Of a stretch of 58,561 bases of DNA, positions 14,535 to 24,403 are shown one piece after another. The stretch lies in the NCBI GenBank assembly GCA_016841905.1, contig JAENYF010000020.1, forward strand, positions 1 to 58,561, read 5' to 3'. Both the position numbers and the translations under genes were made by a program. The notes beneath the pieces are model-generated. The model saw only the letters and a list, made by a program, of their open reading frames with translations. It did not search any database and was not told where the DNA came from. The stretch's first letter is position 1; each line of letters opens with the position of its first letter. Source of the DNA: Desulfoscipio geothermicus. Its GTDB lineage: Bacteria > Bacillota > Desulfotomaculia > Desulfotomaculales > Desulfallaceae.

Positions 14535-15653
14535 TTACGACACAGCTTTTTCCTGAACCAGCACCTTAAAAATATCGCCCATACCGCCGGGCAGCACCAG
14601 TTGTTTGATGGCGGAGGTTATTTTAGTAAACTCTGGATTTTGAATGTAATCCGGTTGTTTTTTTAGGACATCCAAAATGCCCAGATTTATTAAAAACTGA
14701 GGCTGGGTTACTAGTTCTCTTTTGCGCAGTTCTAATTGCTCGCCCCACGTGATTAGGGTGGAAAAATTAACGTGGGCAGTGATATCCTGGCCGCCGAGGT
14801 TAATTAACGGGTTATCCACCAATTGGTGCTTGTGAAAACATCTCAGAGTACCGTCATAGCGGAAAGGGGCGTATAGCTCTTCCGAGGTGGCACCGTAGTC
14901 GATGATGAGCAAGTAGCCCCGCTGAAGGTGGGCGGTCACTTCGGCCAACCACTCCCTGGCCTGCAGGTTAACCTCGGCCCGCTGGCCTTCTTCTAGCTGC
15001 ACGTTCTGACTGCTGAAGTATTCAGCCAACTCAAGGGTGGATAGCTGCCCTGGCAACAAGGTAAAGGTGTTGTCACCTTTACCGCCGCTGAGGCCCACAT
15101 ATAGTTCTTGCAGCTCGCCGGCGCTTTGCCTGACCAGGTGCACTGGGAAGGCATCCACTAATTCATTGGCTAAAACACAGCCATTTTCTATGTACCCCGG
15201 GCCAATTTCCGCCAGCTTATCCACCCAGTGAAATTTATGGCTTGCGCCAGGTTCCCCGGCGGCCAGGTTCTGCTGCTGTACTTCTTTTAAAGTATCGCTA
15301 ATGTCGATTAAATAGTAGTCCAGGATTGCATATAAATCAGGGTGGTCCTGGCACAGCGCCACGACAATATCCCGGGCCAGAATACCGGTGCCGGGGCCGT
15401 ACTCAGCCACCACCCATTGGGCAGGGCGGTCGGCTGCGCCCCACATTTGGTAAAGCTGGTTTGCCAGCATAGTTCCAAACAGCGGATTTACAGTTGGCGC
15501 GGTGTAAAAGTCACCAGTGCGGCCGATTTTGGTGCCCGGTGATGTATAATACCCCCATTGTGGATGGTAAAGAGCCTGTTTCATAAACCAGGCAAAAGTT
15601 ATGGGACCGCAGGTCGCGATTTTTTGCTGGATAAGCTTGGCCAGATCAGACAC
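14535..15653 (-). CDS. MidA/NDUFAF7-type SAM-dependent methyltransferase
   Basis: 372 residues of the DUF185 family related to mitochondrial NDUFAF7/MidA arginine methyltransferases. Family hallmarks: PITFAWFMKQALYHPQWGYY, GRTGDFYTAPTVNPLFG, and the SAM loop VVAEYGPGTGILARDI, followed by LANELVDAFPVHLV and the IDYGATSEELY segment. The mitochondrial relative modifies a complex I subunit; the bacterial substrate is unknown. Start chosen at GTG 15653 after AAGGAG. It follows selB on the same strand with a 46-base gap, so it could be read through from the sel operon. Confidence 0.87.
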   Translation of the reverse strand: MSDLAKLIQQKIATCGPITFAWFMKQALYHPQWGYYTSPGTKIGRTGDFYTAPTVNPLFGTMLANQLYQMWGAADRPAQWVVAEYGPGTGILARDIVVALCQDHPDLYAILDYYLIDISDTLKEVQQQNLAAGEPGASHKFHWVDKLAEIGPGYIENGCVLANELVDAFPVHLVRQSAGELQELYVGLSGGKGDNTFTLLPGQLSTLELAEYFSSQNVQLEEGQRAEVNLQAREWLAEVTAHLQRGYLLIIDYGATSEELYAPFRYDGTLRCFHKHQLVDNPLINLGGQDITAHVNFSTLITWGEQLELRKRELVTQPQFLINLGILDVLKKQPDYIQNPEFTKITSAIKQLVLPGGMGDIFKVLVQEKAVS

Positions 15654-15699
15654 TAAAACCACTCCTTATTAGGTTGCTATCCATTGTTTACATGATTCC

Positions 15700-17622
15700 C
15701 TACTGAGACAATGCCCGGCCTGCCACGCGCTTGTCTCCCACCCGGCGGGTAATTTTCTCTTTGTCCATATGCTCTAACAATGGCAGTGCGTACTTGCGTG
15801 AGGTTTGCAGTAAGTCTCTTAATTCCCCCAGCATTAGTTCACCTTTTTCTGCCAGGTGCTTTTTAACCAGAGCTAAAATCTCCACCAGTGCCCGTTGGTG
15901 GAAGAACATGCCATCTGCCACTTTTACCAGGGTGCCCCGGTTGAGTAAATAGTTTAAAACCTCCTGCTCGTCCTTGGTTAGGCCTACTTCCTGAACTGCC
16001 TCGATCCAGCCCGGGGGTTGATAGGGGTTGGCCAGGAATAGTTCTTCAAGCTGTTTAATAGCGGTGCTTTGGGCGGAACTAGGCTTGGGCGTAAAGCCGC
16101 CGGTGGCCACGCTGTTGGCTTGTAAGTCCAGACAGCCCGTTTGCTCTAAGCCCAGCAGCATCATCTGAAAGTGTTTGTTGCTCAGGGCAGGAAATAACCT
16201 GGAACGTAGCTCTTCCTTGGGATATCCTTCGCGCAGAGGGAATTTTTTATGGTATTCGGCCAGCGCTTGTTTGAGTTTGTCCTCCCACTTGACCAGTACC
16301 TGGACAGACAGGTAGGTCTTTTCACCTTCATAGGCCAGCTCCACAGCTTCTCCCTGCTCAAGCAGATCCGACAGGGCGTCCATCACCGTTTCTGCCGTTA
16401 AACCGGTGCCTGCAACTAAATCATCCTTGGTGCATAAGCGGGCGTTGGCGGCCAGGTATTGCTCCAGCAGCTCGCCGGGGGTACCTTTTTCCGCCGTGTT
16501 CAGTGCTTTAATCAGCTCTTCCCGATAGCGCTTGTGCTTAATCGCTGTGGGGTCGACCACTACTCCCCCTCCGATGGTGCGCATGGGTGAATAGGATCGG
16601 AGCACCATGTGGTCGCCTCTGGCTGACGCTACCGGTTCTTCCATCTGCAGCTGAATAAAGGCCTCAGTGCCCGGCTCCAGTTCCTCGCGGTCCAGTAAGA
16701 TAACCCGGCCCAGTAATTCAGCTGAACCTAGGTAAACCCGCACTCTGGCCCGGTTTTTTAACGGTTTGGGTGCACTGGCTAAATACTGTAATTTAACATC
16801 CAGCCGGTGGGTAGGCTGTAGACTGCCCGGGGCAGCCAGAACCCGCCCGCGTTCCAATACTGCGGTTTCCAGTCCGGATAAATTAATGGCCACTCGCTGT
16901 CCGGCCTCTGCAATCGGTACCTTGTGGCCGTGTACCTGGATATTGCGCACCCGGTAGACCCCGCCGGCCGGGTAAATCTGCAGGCTGTCGCCAGTGTTGA
17001 TTTGCCCTGAAAGCAACGTGCCCGTGGCCACGGTGCCAAAACCAGTAATGGTGAAGACCCTGTCTACAGGCAGGCGGGGCGGTCCGTGATATTTTTTAGC
17101 TTGTTGCTCAGCTTCTACGGTCAGTTGATTGATCACCTGCAGCAGTTCGTCCAGGCCATCACCTTTGATGGCGGATACACTAACCAGCGGAGCGTTCTCA
17201 AGCGCGGTACCTTTGACAAAATCGCAAATATCTTCGATAACCATTTCCAACCACTCTTCATCCACCAGGTCTTTTTTGGTGATCACCACCACACCCCGGT
17301 CAACCTTGAGCAGCTGAATAATATCCAGATGCTCCCTGGTTTGAGGCATTACCCCCTCGTCAGCGGCGATAACCAGTAAAACTATATCTATGCCGCCTAC
17401 CCCGGCAAGCATGTTTTTAATAAACCTTTCGTGGCCGGGCACATCAATAATGCCTACCGTTTGACCGTTGGTCAGCTTCAGATAGGCAAAGCCCAATTCA
17501 ATGGAAATACCCCGCTCTCTTTCTTCTTTCAACCGGTCAGTATCCACGCCGGTCAACGCTTTGATCAGCACTGTTTTCCCATGATCTACGTGACCTGCCG
17601 TGCCAATAATGATATGTTTTAT
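15700..17622 (-). CDS. selB: Selenocysteine-specific elongation factor SelB, apparent AUA start
   Basis: Delivers Sec-tRNA to UGA codons by binding the SECIS hairpin. The 640-residue frame begins (ATA)[16 protein letters not shown], the EF-Tu P-loop, then [14 protein letters not shown] [13 protein letters not shown] and [10 protein letters not shown]-motifs, domains II-III, and four C-terminal winged helices (about 390-640) for SECIS binding. No ATG, GTG or TTG lies between an in-frame TAA and the P-loop; ATA sits seven bases after GGGAGGTG and overlaps the selA stop as ATAA, replacing the common ATGA overlap. The first canonical start (GTG, 17571) would delete the P-loop. Coordinates assume initiation at ATA. 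Confidence 0.88.
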   Translation of the reverse strand: MKHIIIGTAGHVDHGKTVLIKALTGVDTDRLKEERERGISIELGFAYLKLTNGQTVGIIDVPGHERFIKNMLAGVGGIDIVLLVIAADEGVMPQTREHLDIIQLLKVDRGVVVITKKDLVDEEWLEMVIEDICDFVKGTALENAPLVSVSAIKGDGLDELLQVINQLTVEAEQQAKKYHGPPRLPVDRVFTITGFGTVATGTLLSGQINTGDSLQIYPAGGVYRVRNIQVHGHKVPIAEAGQRVAINLSGLETAVLERGRVLAAPGSLQPTHRLDVKLQYLASAPKPLKNRARVRVYLGSAELLGRVILLDREELEPGTEAFIQLQMEEPVASARGDHMVLRSYSPMRTIGGGVVVDPTAIKHKRYREELIKALNTAEKGTPGELLEQYLAANARLCTKDDLVAGTGLTAETVMDALSDLLEQGEAVELAYEGEKTYLSVQVLVKWEDKLKQALAEYHKKFPLREGYPKEELRSRLFPALSNKHFQMMLLGLEQTGCLDLQANSVATGGFTPKPSSAQSTAIKQLEELFLANPYQPPGWIEAVQEVGLTKDEQEVLNYLLNRGTLVKVADGMFFHQRALVEILALVKKHLAEKGELMLGELRDLLQTSRKYALPLLEHMDKEKITRRVGDKRVAGRALSQ

Positions 17623-19058
17623 GAGGAAGCACCTCCCTTAAGCACCCGGGCAAGCACACCCACCAGGGCGGTTTCCTCGCCCGGCAGGATAGTGCGTATG
17701 TCGAGCAGCAATTTTTCATCCTGCAGCCTACCGGTTACCGCCGGTTCTTGTTCCCGCAACCGGCCGGCTAAATCAAAAGCAGTCACGTCCCTGGGGGCTA
17801 CTTCTACTCCCCAGGAAGGGAGGTTGGCAGTGGGTAGCGCTCCCCCCCCTACGGCTGAATTTGTTTGTACCACTTTGCACAAGGCATATTCACCGGCGAC
17901 GGCGTTCAGCTCTGTGGTTATGGCTTCTGCTCGCTGCTTAAGCAGGTTGTTATCGGCGGAGAGCATGGCCAATGTGGGGATACGCTGCCAGGCCGTTTGT
18001 AGCTCGATGTATTCACGCAGGGTGGCTTCTAAAGCGGCAACAGTAAATTTATCAATCCGTACTGCTCTGGTGAGCGGGTTCTTTTTCATGCGATCAATGT
18101 ATGACTTTTTGCCTACGATGATTCCTGCCTGGGGGCCGCCCAGCAGCTTGTCCCCGGAAAAAGTGACCACATCGGCACCGTCTTTGACCACCTGCTGTAC
18201 GGTAGGCTCGGCAGGAAGCCCACAAACACTCAAATCCTTCAGTGAACCGCTGCCCAGGTCAGACATTACCGGTAACTGGCCGGCCAGGCCCAGTTCCACC
18301 AACTCGGAAATAGAGGTTTCCCTAGTAAATCCCACTATACGGTAGTTGCTGGTATGTACATGCAGCAATAAGGCTGTTTCCGGCGTGATGGCCTGCTGAT
18401 AATCAGCGGGATAAGTTTTATTGGTGGTCCCCACTTCCACCAAATGGCAGCCGCTCTGGATCATGACGTCGGGAATACGAAAAGCGCCACCGATTTCCAC
18501 CAGCTGACCCCGGGAGACAATTACTTCCCGTCCATTGGCCAGAGTGCCCAACGCCAGCAGGACAGCGGCAGCATTGTTATTTACTACCAGCGCTGACTCA
18601 GCGCCGGTTAATTGGACCAGCAATTGTTCCACCGGGGCATAACGTGAGCCGCGCTTGCCGGTATTCAAATCCATTTCCAGGTTGGAATAACCCGAGGCGG
18701 CATCATTGATCGCTTGCCGGGCACGCTCCCCCAGCACTGCCCGCCCAAGGTTGGTATGCAGCACCACACCGGTTGCATTAATCACCTTGCGTAGGTTGGG
18801 ACGGTTTTGGGAATAGGCTAGTTCCGTTGTTTTTTCTACAATCAAGGCTAGCAAATAATCCCTGGCTTGCTGTTCGGGCGGAGCCTGTAGCCGTCCGGCC
18901 GACAGGTCGGCTCTAAATCTGGTAATCGTTTCCCGAATTGCCTGTAGAACTAACGGCCGCGGCACTGATTGAGCCAGGGCATCAATGGCTGGGTTTTGCA
19001 GTACCTCATCCACCGGTGGTATATGCCTTAATAAGCTGTTGGGGTTATGTGCAGACAT
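17619..19058 (-). CDS. selA: L-seryl-tRNA(Sec) selenium transferase
   Basis: PLP enzyme converting Ser-tRNA(Sec) to Sec-tRNA(Sec) with selenophosphate. At 479 residues it has typical length. The family start HIPPVDEVLQNP, VINATGVVLHTNLGRA, and the PLP-lysine region TFSGDKLLGGPQAGIIVG are intact. It is immediately upstream of selB and overlaps it by four bases, an arrangement usual for selA-selB. selD and the tRNA(Sec) gene are not in this window. The client, formate dehydrogenase, is about 17 kb away. Confidence 0.96.
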   Translation of the reverse strand: MSAHNPNSLLRHIPPVDEVLQNPAIDALAQSVPRPLVLQAIRETITRFRADLSAGRLQAPPEQQARDYLLALIVEKTTELAYSQNRPNLRKVINATGVVLHTNLGRAVLGERARQAINDAASGYSNLEMDLNTGKRGSRYAPVEQLLVQLTGAESALVVNNNAAAVLLALGTLANGREVIVSRGQLVEIGGAFRIPDVMIQSGCHLVEVGTTNKTYPADYQQAITPETALLLHVHTSNYRIVGFTRETSISELVELGLAGQLPVMSDLGSGSLKDLSVCGLPAEPTVQQVVKDGADVVTFSGDKLLGGPQAGIIVGKKSYIDRMKKNPLTRAVRIDKFTVAALEATLREYIELQTAWQRIPTLAMLSADNNLLKQRAEAITTELNAVAGEYALCKVVQTNSAVGGGALPTANLPSWGVEVAPRDVTAFDLAGRLREQEPAVTGRLQDEKLLLDIRTILPGEETALVGVLARVLKGGASS

Positions 19059-19134
19059 AGGAATCCTCCTGCTATGACTGTCTTAAAAATTATATGGCGG
19101 TGGCGGCTGCTCAGTAATAAAAACACGGTAACTC

Positions 19135-20460
19135 TCATAGCCCGGCCCGCCGACGCACCCGCTTAATTGCCTCGTTGCATCGCACCAGCAAGTCAGGCTC
19201 GTCAATAGTAGTTAACCGGTCATTGGCAAAAACTATCTGCCCATCCACCACCGTCAGGGTAACATCGCTGCTTTTGGCTTGGTAGACCAGCTGGCTGTAG
19301 ATATTGTTGTAGTCTACCGGCGCACAGTGCAGGTTGTTTAAATTAACCAGAGCCAGGTCAGCTTTTTTACCTACTTCAAGAGAGCCAATCTGCTGCTCCA
19401 GCCCCATCGCTGCTGCCCCGCCCAGAGTAGCCAGCTCAAAGGTTTGCCAGTCAGACATGGCTGTTGGCCCATATAGCGGTTTTTGGATTAAGGACGCAGT
19501 GCGCATTTCGATAAACTGGTCCAGGTTATTGTTGCAGGGGGCACCGTCGGCTCCAAGAGCTACGTGGACGCCTTGAGCCAGCATTTGGGGGATGGGGGCG
19601 ATGCCCGAGCCAAGTTTTAGGTTGCAGGAGGGACAGTGCACCACTTTTGTACCACTGCGGCGCAGTATTTCTATTTCTTCTTCATCTACCCAAATACAGT
19701 GAGCCAGAATTAATTTGGTGCCGGTTAGCCCCAGCTGCTCCAAATAAACTATATTGCGCGTGCCCTTTTCAGCCTGAACGATAGCGATTTCGTCCCGGTT
19801 CTCCGAAGCGTGGGTATGCACTGCTACGTTATATCGGCGGGCTAAATCGCGCACCTGCACCAGAAGCTCCTCACTACAAGAGATCGCAAAGCGCGGGGTA
19901 AAGGCATATTGCAGGCGCCCTCCGGCAGCACCATGCCATTTTTCCAGCAGGTCGACACTTTGCTGCAGTGATCTGCCGGTGTTCTCCAGCAGGTTACCGA
20001 CATTTTGGGGGCCGCAGTCCATCATAATTTTACCGCTGATGGCCCTGATGCCTGTATCCACAATAGCCTGAAAGGCGTGCTCAGTGTGGCGCACTGTCTC
20101 CATATCAATGATGGCGGTGGTACCGCCCCGGAATAATTCGCCGATGCCTAAAAGAGCCGAGTAGTAGACCGATTCGGGGTCATGAGCCCCTTCCAATGGC
20201 CAGATGCGGGTTTGCAGCCAGTCCATTAACTGCATGTCGTCAGCTTGTCCCCGGAAAAGGGTCTGACATAGGTGCACATGGGCCTGGATCAACCCGGGAA
20301 TTAACACTTGCCCCCGAGCATCAATCACCCGATCGGCGGTCTTGTGAATACTGCCGATCGCCGAGATACGGTCATCTTCGACCAGCAGCCCGCCCTGCAG
20401 CACCTGGCGTTCTTGGTTCATCGTTACGATAAAGGCGTTGTTGATAAGTATACTGGACAA
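19135..20460 (-). CDS. Amidohydrolase, MTA/SAH or 5'-deoxyadenosine deaminase type
   Basis: 441 residues of the metal-dependent amidohydrolase family that deaminates adenosine-type nucleosides. Metal ligands are visible as QAHVHL, then HTHASE, LAHCIW and LGADGAPCNNN; the substrate loop TLFRGQADDMQLMDWLQ is typical of the MtaD/DadD branch. It probably salvages SAM-derived products such as S-adenosylhomocysteine, methylthioadenosine or 5'-deoxyadenosine; which is preferred cannot be read from sequence. TTG start nine bases after AAAGGAG. It lies upstream of selA-selB with a 76-base gap and may be in the same transcript. Confidence 0.88.
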   Translation of the reverse strand: MSSILINNAFIVTMNQERQVLQGGLLVEDDRISAIGSIHKTADRVIDARGQVLIPGLIQAHVHLCQTLFRGQADDMQLMDWLQTRIWPLEGAHDPESVYYSALLGIGELFRGGTTAIIDMETVRHTEHAFQAIVDTGIRAISGKIMMDCGPQNVGNLLENTGRSLQQSVDLLEKWHGAAGGRLQYAFTPRFAISCSEELLVQVRDLARRYNVAVHTHASENRDEIAIVQAEKGTRNIVYLEQLGLTGTKLILAHCIWVDEEEIEILRRSGTKVVHCPSCNLKLGSGIAPIPQMLAQGVHVALGADGAPCNNNLDQFIEMRTASLIQKPLYGPTAMSDWQTFELATLGGAAAMGLEQQIGSLEVGKKADLALVNLNNLHCAPVDYNNIYSQLVYQAKSSDVTLTVVDGQIVFANDRLTTIDEPDLLVRCNEAIKRVRRRAGL

Positions 20461-20738
20461 TCGGAAGTTCTCCTTTAAAAGTTATACTTGAAAACAAGTC
20501 GGCTGCAATTTATATTCTGACCTGATAACTATTTTACACTTCAAGATGATTTAGGTAAAATCCTCTAATAATATTGTTCTGCAAGTTGTTAAAATAAATT
20601 CAGAAACGGTAGCAGCTGTTCAACGATTCCACCCTGTTACAGCTATAGTAGTGCCATGGATAAGGACTAAATAAAAATGAGGTTCCGGCTTATTGCACCT
20701 GGTACCTCTAGGGTATAACTTCATTTAACATTAATTGG

Positions 20739-21428
20739 CTAAAACTTCTTGTTGGAAATCTTTTTTCGATTACCCATGTTAGCTTCTTCAAATTTAAGCA
20801 GCTTCTTATTTTTGCCAAAGACTACGATACTATCACCTTGTTTAAGGAGGGTGTTTGCGGTAGGCTGAACTGGTTCGTAACCATGATATACTAGTAAAAC
20901 CCACATACCGAACTTTTCGAAGGTGTTAATCTTCTCCAAGGTTTTATTAGCAAAGCCCGGTCCTACTTCCAGCTGTTCAACCACAAAGCCCTGGGGCAAT
21001 TCCAGGGTTTCAATTTCTGCCTCGGTGGAAATTGCGTGGGCTAGCCGAAGCCCCATATCACGCTCAGGGAAAACAACCCGGTCGGCGCCCATCTTCTGTA
21101 AAACGCTGCCTCTCCTCTGACTTGGCGCTTTGGCAGATACTGTGACACCGGCATCCTTTAATATGCTGGTGGCAATTAAAGAACCTTCAAAATCTGAACT
21201 CATCGCCACCACTGCTTCATCAAAATTTTTTTCGCCGATAATTTTAGCTAATTCATCGTCATTATTGCCCACGTCAAGCACGGCACCCGAAATAATCATA
21301 TCCCGTACATCATCCAATTTATCTTCATTCACGTCGATAGCGAAGACGTCATGCCCTCTATCATATAGACCTTGAATCACACCCCGGCCAAAACGACCGG
21401 CTCCGATGACCAGTACAGATTTTTTCAT
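20739..21428 (-). CDS. ktrA: Potassium uptake regulatory subunit (RCK domains)
   Basis: 229 residues: an RCK-N nucleotide-binding fold (VLVIGAGRFGRGVIQGL, then an acidic strand end FAIDVNED) and an RCK-C domain from about 135 (VVEQLEVGPGF). The size and adjacency to a KtrB-like pore subunit identify it as the cytoplasmic gating ring of a Ktr-type K+ transporter. It is downstream of the pore gene with a 43-base gap, same operon. Ligands of this family are ATP/ADP, NAD(H) and in Firmicutes often cyclic-di-AMP at RCK-C. Confidence 0.92.
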   Translation of the reverse strand: MKKSVLVIGAGRFGRGVIQGLYDRGHDVFAIDVNEDKLDDVRDMIISGAVLDVGNNDDELAKIIGEKNFDEAVVAMSSDFEGSLIATSILKDAGVTVSAKAPSQRRGSVLQKMGADRVVFPERDMGLRLAHAISTEAEIETLELPQGFVVEQLEVGPGFANKTLEKINTFEKFGMWVLLVYHGYEPVQPTANTLLKQGDSIVVFGKNKKLLKFEEANMGNRKKISNKKF

Positions 21429-21471
21429 GGTAATTAAAGCACCTACCTAAACTTACTTGAATTGGGATGGC

Positions 21472-22785
21472 TTACCCGATGAGGATGTTCTCCTTCATGT
21501 AATGGGATTGACGTTTCTCCCTGCCGGCCAGGAGCATTACTGTGGTAAAAATACCAATACGGCCGATTAACATTAAAAGTCCGAGCAGTATCAGTCCAAA
21601 GTGAGATAACTGAGACGTTATACCCATTGATAAGCCCACCGTGGACAGTGCTGAGACAACTTCAAACATTACCGGCATCAGCGGCAAGTCTTCTACCGTC
21701 ATCAGCAGCAAAGTACTGACCATGACCAGCATACCTGCCATGACTACCACGGCAAAAGCTTTGATTACGTTGTTGGGGGCAATTTCCCTTTCAAAAAACA
21801 CGACTACCTTTTTGCCGCGGACCAGGGACCAGACCGCTAAAACCACCGTACCCAGGGTGGTTGTCTTTATGCCCCCACCAACTGAACCTGGACTAGCCCC
21901 AATAAACATCATTATAATCATAAGAAAAATAAAGGGTTCGTTCCAAGACGTCACCGGTATTGTGACGAAACCGGCTGTACGGGTGACTGTTTGAAATACG
22001 CTGGTCATTATTTTATCCTCCAGTGATGTTCCCTCCAGGAGGTGATTGTATTCACTGATTAAAAAAAATACACTGCCCACCAGTATAATAACACCGGTAA
22101 CCAGTAAAACCATACGGCTGTGCAGACTGATCCTGTGCCAGTTGCGTACCATAAAAAGTTCCTGTAAAACAACAAAGCCAAGGCTGCCCAGAAAAATCAG
22201 GACAACTATCACCAGGTTGATGCCTAAATAATGGCGGAAGGGTTCCAGGCTTTGCCCGGTTAGGTCAAACCCGGCGCCGTTAAAGGCGCTAACCGCATGA
22301 AAGGCAAGGAACAGCACGCCCTTAATGATCCCGTTCTCCCATACGTTAGGGATAAGAAAACCCAGTAAAATTGCGCCGATGCCTTGGATTACCAGGGCTA
22401 GGAGAATAATATGTTGTACTAGGCGGATAACCCCGGACAAGCTATAAGTATTACGGTCTTCGGTAATCAGCATGCGCTGGCCCAAATGGATCCGCAGACC
22501 CAGCATAGTCATGATGATGGTGACCAGGACCATGACCCCTAGGCCACCTACTTGCATGAGCAATATAATGACCACATGCCCAAATGTGGTCCAGTGGCTT
22601 AATGTGGGGACCACTGTGAGCCCGGTTACCGTAAGCGCTGAGGTGGCGGTAAACCAGGCTTGCATCAAATCTGTTGATCCAGATACTGTAGAGGCTATAG
22701 GCAACATAAGCAGTAAAGTGCCAACCAGGTCAACCAGTGCGTAGCCTATCAGCAGCGGTTGACCAAGTTTTATTTTTCTTCGCAT
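21472..22785 (-). CDS. ktrB: Potassium uptake pore subunit (TrkH/KtrB family)
   Basis: 437 residues with four MPM repeats. The four pore-loop glycines are in TTSALTVTGL, HAVSAFNGAGFDL, QTVTRTAGFVT and VVSALSTVGLSMG, the order expected for TrkH/KtrB. It forms the K+ (Na+-linked) pathway and works with the RCK ring encoded just downstream. First gene of the two-gene operon; the ATG has AGAGG upstream. Confidence 0.93.
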   Translation of the reverse strand: MRRKIKLGQPLLIGYALVDLVGTLLLMLPIASTVSGSTDLMQAWFTATSALTVTGLTVVPTLSHWTTFGHVVIILLMQVGGLGVMVLVTIIMTMLGLRIHLGQRMLITEDRNTYSLSGVIRLVQHIILLALVIQGIGAILLGFLIPNVWENGIIKGVLFLAFHAVSAFNGAGFDLTGQSLEPFRHYLGINLVIVVLIFLGSLGFVVLQELFMVRNWHRISLHSRMVLLVTGVIILVGSVFFLISEYNHLLEGTSLEDKIMTSVFQTVTRTAGFVTIPVTSWNEPFIFLMIIMMFIGASPGSVGGGIKTTTLGTVVLAVWSLVRGKKVVVFFEREIAPNNVIKAFAVVVMAGMLVMVSTLLLMTVEDLPLMPVMFEVVSALSTVGLSMGITSQLSHFGLILLGLLMLIGRIGIFTTVMLLAGREKRQSHYMKENILIG

Positions 22786-23086
22786 AATGACCTCTGTTTG
22801 TCAAATGCCGTTTGAATTATAGAATACCAAAATATAAATGGAGTCACAAGAGCTGGCATGCAAAAACCTTGCTGCCGTCAGACGGTGCAAGGTCTGGGTC
22901 AACTCTTTATGTTACCGGTTTAAAAAATGTTAAGTTTGACTCTGATGTAGAATTTCCAGATAATGCTCAATCATAATAAATACTGTTTAGTGCTGTATGG
23001 ACAAGTTCGGATATTTGTCAACCCGCCTCCATTACATGTAAGGAAAAATTAATCAATTAGTTATACCCCAGATAGAAGTTTTCTAG
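22786..23086. other. Intergenic region between ktrB and the prenyl-synthase-like gene
   Basis: About 300 bases without a gene. It holds the terminator hairpin at 22866 and presumably the ktr promoter. No cyclic-di-AMP riboswitch was recognised upstream of ktrB. Confidence 0.5.
22866..22892 (-). terminator. Nested hairpin terminator of the prenyl-synthase-like gene
   Basis: Outer arms accttgc/gcaaggt enclose an inner ccgtc-a-gacgg stem; on the minus strand a T5 tract follows. It lies about 190 bases beyond the stop at 23087. Confidence 0.65.
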
Positions 23087-23857
23087 TTACACAACCATGC
23101 GCCGCAACACGGGTTTTTCCGCAACAAATAAACCCAGCAATGCATGCAGTGATTCTTTATCTTTGCCCGGCGGCAACTGTTGTAAAATATACTCGGCTTT
23201 ACCAACATATTCATTGATTTGTGGGGCAGGGTCGTTTCTTGACCAAAGCCCGAAAGCCATGCCTAGATTAAGTCCTAATTGATACAGCCTTTCTTTAGCC
23301 TGGTTGTCCGCACCGGCTAAATCAGCGGCAAGATAGGCACCACAGGCCAGCAGTTCCGCACTTTCGCCGCGGATAGCATCATTGTAGGCCAGCGGATTGG
23401 TGATGGCCAGGTCCGGATTGTTCAATATGATTACTTCATTTTTATTAATGATGCAAATCAGTTCCGCCATGTTTCTTAAGTAGTGTACTATACCAGCATT
23501 GCACAGGGTGGTAAAGAATCTGCCATATAAGAAGTCTCCTACCAACACGGGAAACTGGCAGTCAGTGCGTGCATCTGTCGTGTTATCTTCATTTGTATCA
23601 TCTTCCGATAGTTTTTCATGTGCTTGGGATGCCATAAAAATAAACTGAAGTACGGCTGCCAATGCTACAGTCTTCCGGTTGGCCGGGCTGAATAAGCGAT
23701 GGCAGATAAGGACTAGGGCTGGTCGCAAGTTGTTATATAAATAACTAACGTCTTGCTTAACGTAATCCTTAATATGACCGGTTCGAATATATAGATTTTT
23801 GTGTATTAGATTTTGTACCTGGTCTAAGTCATCGTTGATATGCTGGAATATTTGCAT
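23087..23857 (-). CDS. Degenerate polyprenyl synthetase-like protein
   Basis: 256 residues with the helical plan of trans-isoprenyl diphosphate synthases: NNLRPALVLICHRLF corresponds to the GKRLRPALVLL helix and FPVLVGDFLYGRFF to the VGDFL(F/Y)A helix. The first Asp-rich motif (DDxxD, expected after the helix beginning LQFIFMASQ) reads HEKLSEDDTNED, and the second is missing altogether. It is also shorter than the usual ~320 residues. It therefore may be a non-catalytic partner or a decayed enzyme. The nearest neighbour, speD, offers no functional link. Confidence 0.6.
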   Translation of the reverse strand: MQIFQHINDDLDQVQNLIHKNLYIRTGHIKDYVKQDVSYLYNNLRPALVLICHRLFSPANRKTVALAAVLQFIFMASQAHEKLSEDDTNEDNTTDARTDCQFPVLVGDFLYGRFFTTLCNAGIVHYLRNMAELICIINKNEVIILNNPDLAITNPLAYNDAIRGESAELLACGAYLAADLAGADNQAKERLYQLGLNLGMAFGLWSRNDPAPQINEYVGKAEYILQQLPPGKDKESLHALLGLFVAEKPVLRRMVV

Positions 23858-23950
23858 TTGGGATGCAGCCTCCTTTGCTTAAACACTATTATATTCGGTG
23901 CTGCGATAGAATTTCCTTCTGCCGGTTTTTTTTGCCTATAAAAAGCAATA

Positions 23951-23980
23951 ACCTTGCGTTTGTTTGCCAAACAGCAAGGT
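23951..23980 (-). terminator. Hairpin terminator after speD
   Basis: Outer arms accttgc and gcaaggt, inner gtttg/caaac; a T-rich stretch follows on the minus strand. The outer arms are the same as in the hairpin at 22866. Confidence 0.6.
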
Positions 23981-24022
23981 CATGCTAACTTTCACTTAAG
24001 TTGGTACTAATAAATATCCCTC

Positions 24023-24403
24023 CTAAAGATTTACGGCTTCCTGGTGCATTATATCAGGAAGAATACCCCGTTTTGTCTCTTTAGCTGTGAGATGCTTGGC
24101 GCAGAATTGCTCTGTTAAATAATTGCACGCATCCCAGGGATCCACCTTGTCTCCACAGGTAAATACATCAACAGCTGCATAACCCAATTCAGGCCAGGTA
24201 TGAATGGCTAAATGTGATTCAGATATTACGACCACTCCACTGACCCCCTGCGGGCTGAATTTATGGAATACAAATTCTCTGATCTCGGCGCCAGCCTCAA
24301 GTGCTGCGTTAACCATAATTTTTTCCACTCTGGCAATATCATTGAGAATATCGTATTCACATCCATAGATTTCAGCTAATACATGGCGGCCCAAAGGTTT
24401 CAT
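24023..24403 (-). CDS. speD: S-adenosylmethionine decarboxylase proenzyme
   Basis: Small bacterial AdoMetDC (126 residues) that makes the aminopropyl donor for spermidine. The self-cleavage serine that becomes the pyruvoyl group is in ISESHLAIHTWPE; the conserved His and Cys follow in that segment and in VDVFTCGD. Length is normal. The ATG has AAAGGGGGAAG upstream. No speE is next to it. Confidence 0.95.
   Translation of the reverse strand: MKPLGRHVLAEIYGCEYDILNDIARVEKIMVNAALEAGAEIREFVFHKFSPQGVSGVVVISESHLAIHTWPELGYAAVDVFTCGDKVDPWDACNYLTEQFCAKHLTAKETKRGILPDIMHQEAVNL

Noticed and set aside
17431..18345. Long plus-strand frame (304 codons)
   Set aside because: Antisense shadow of selA and selB, whose motifs are unmistakable.
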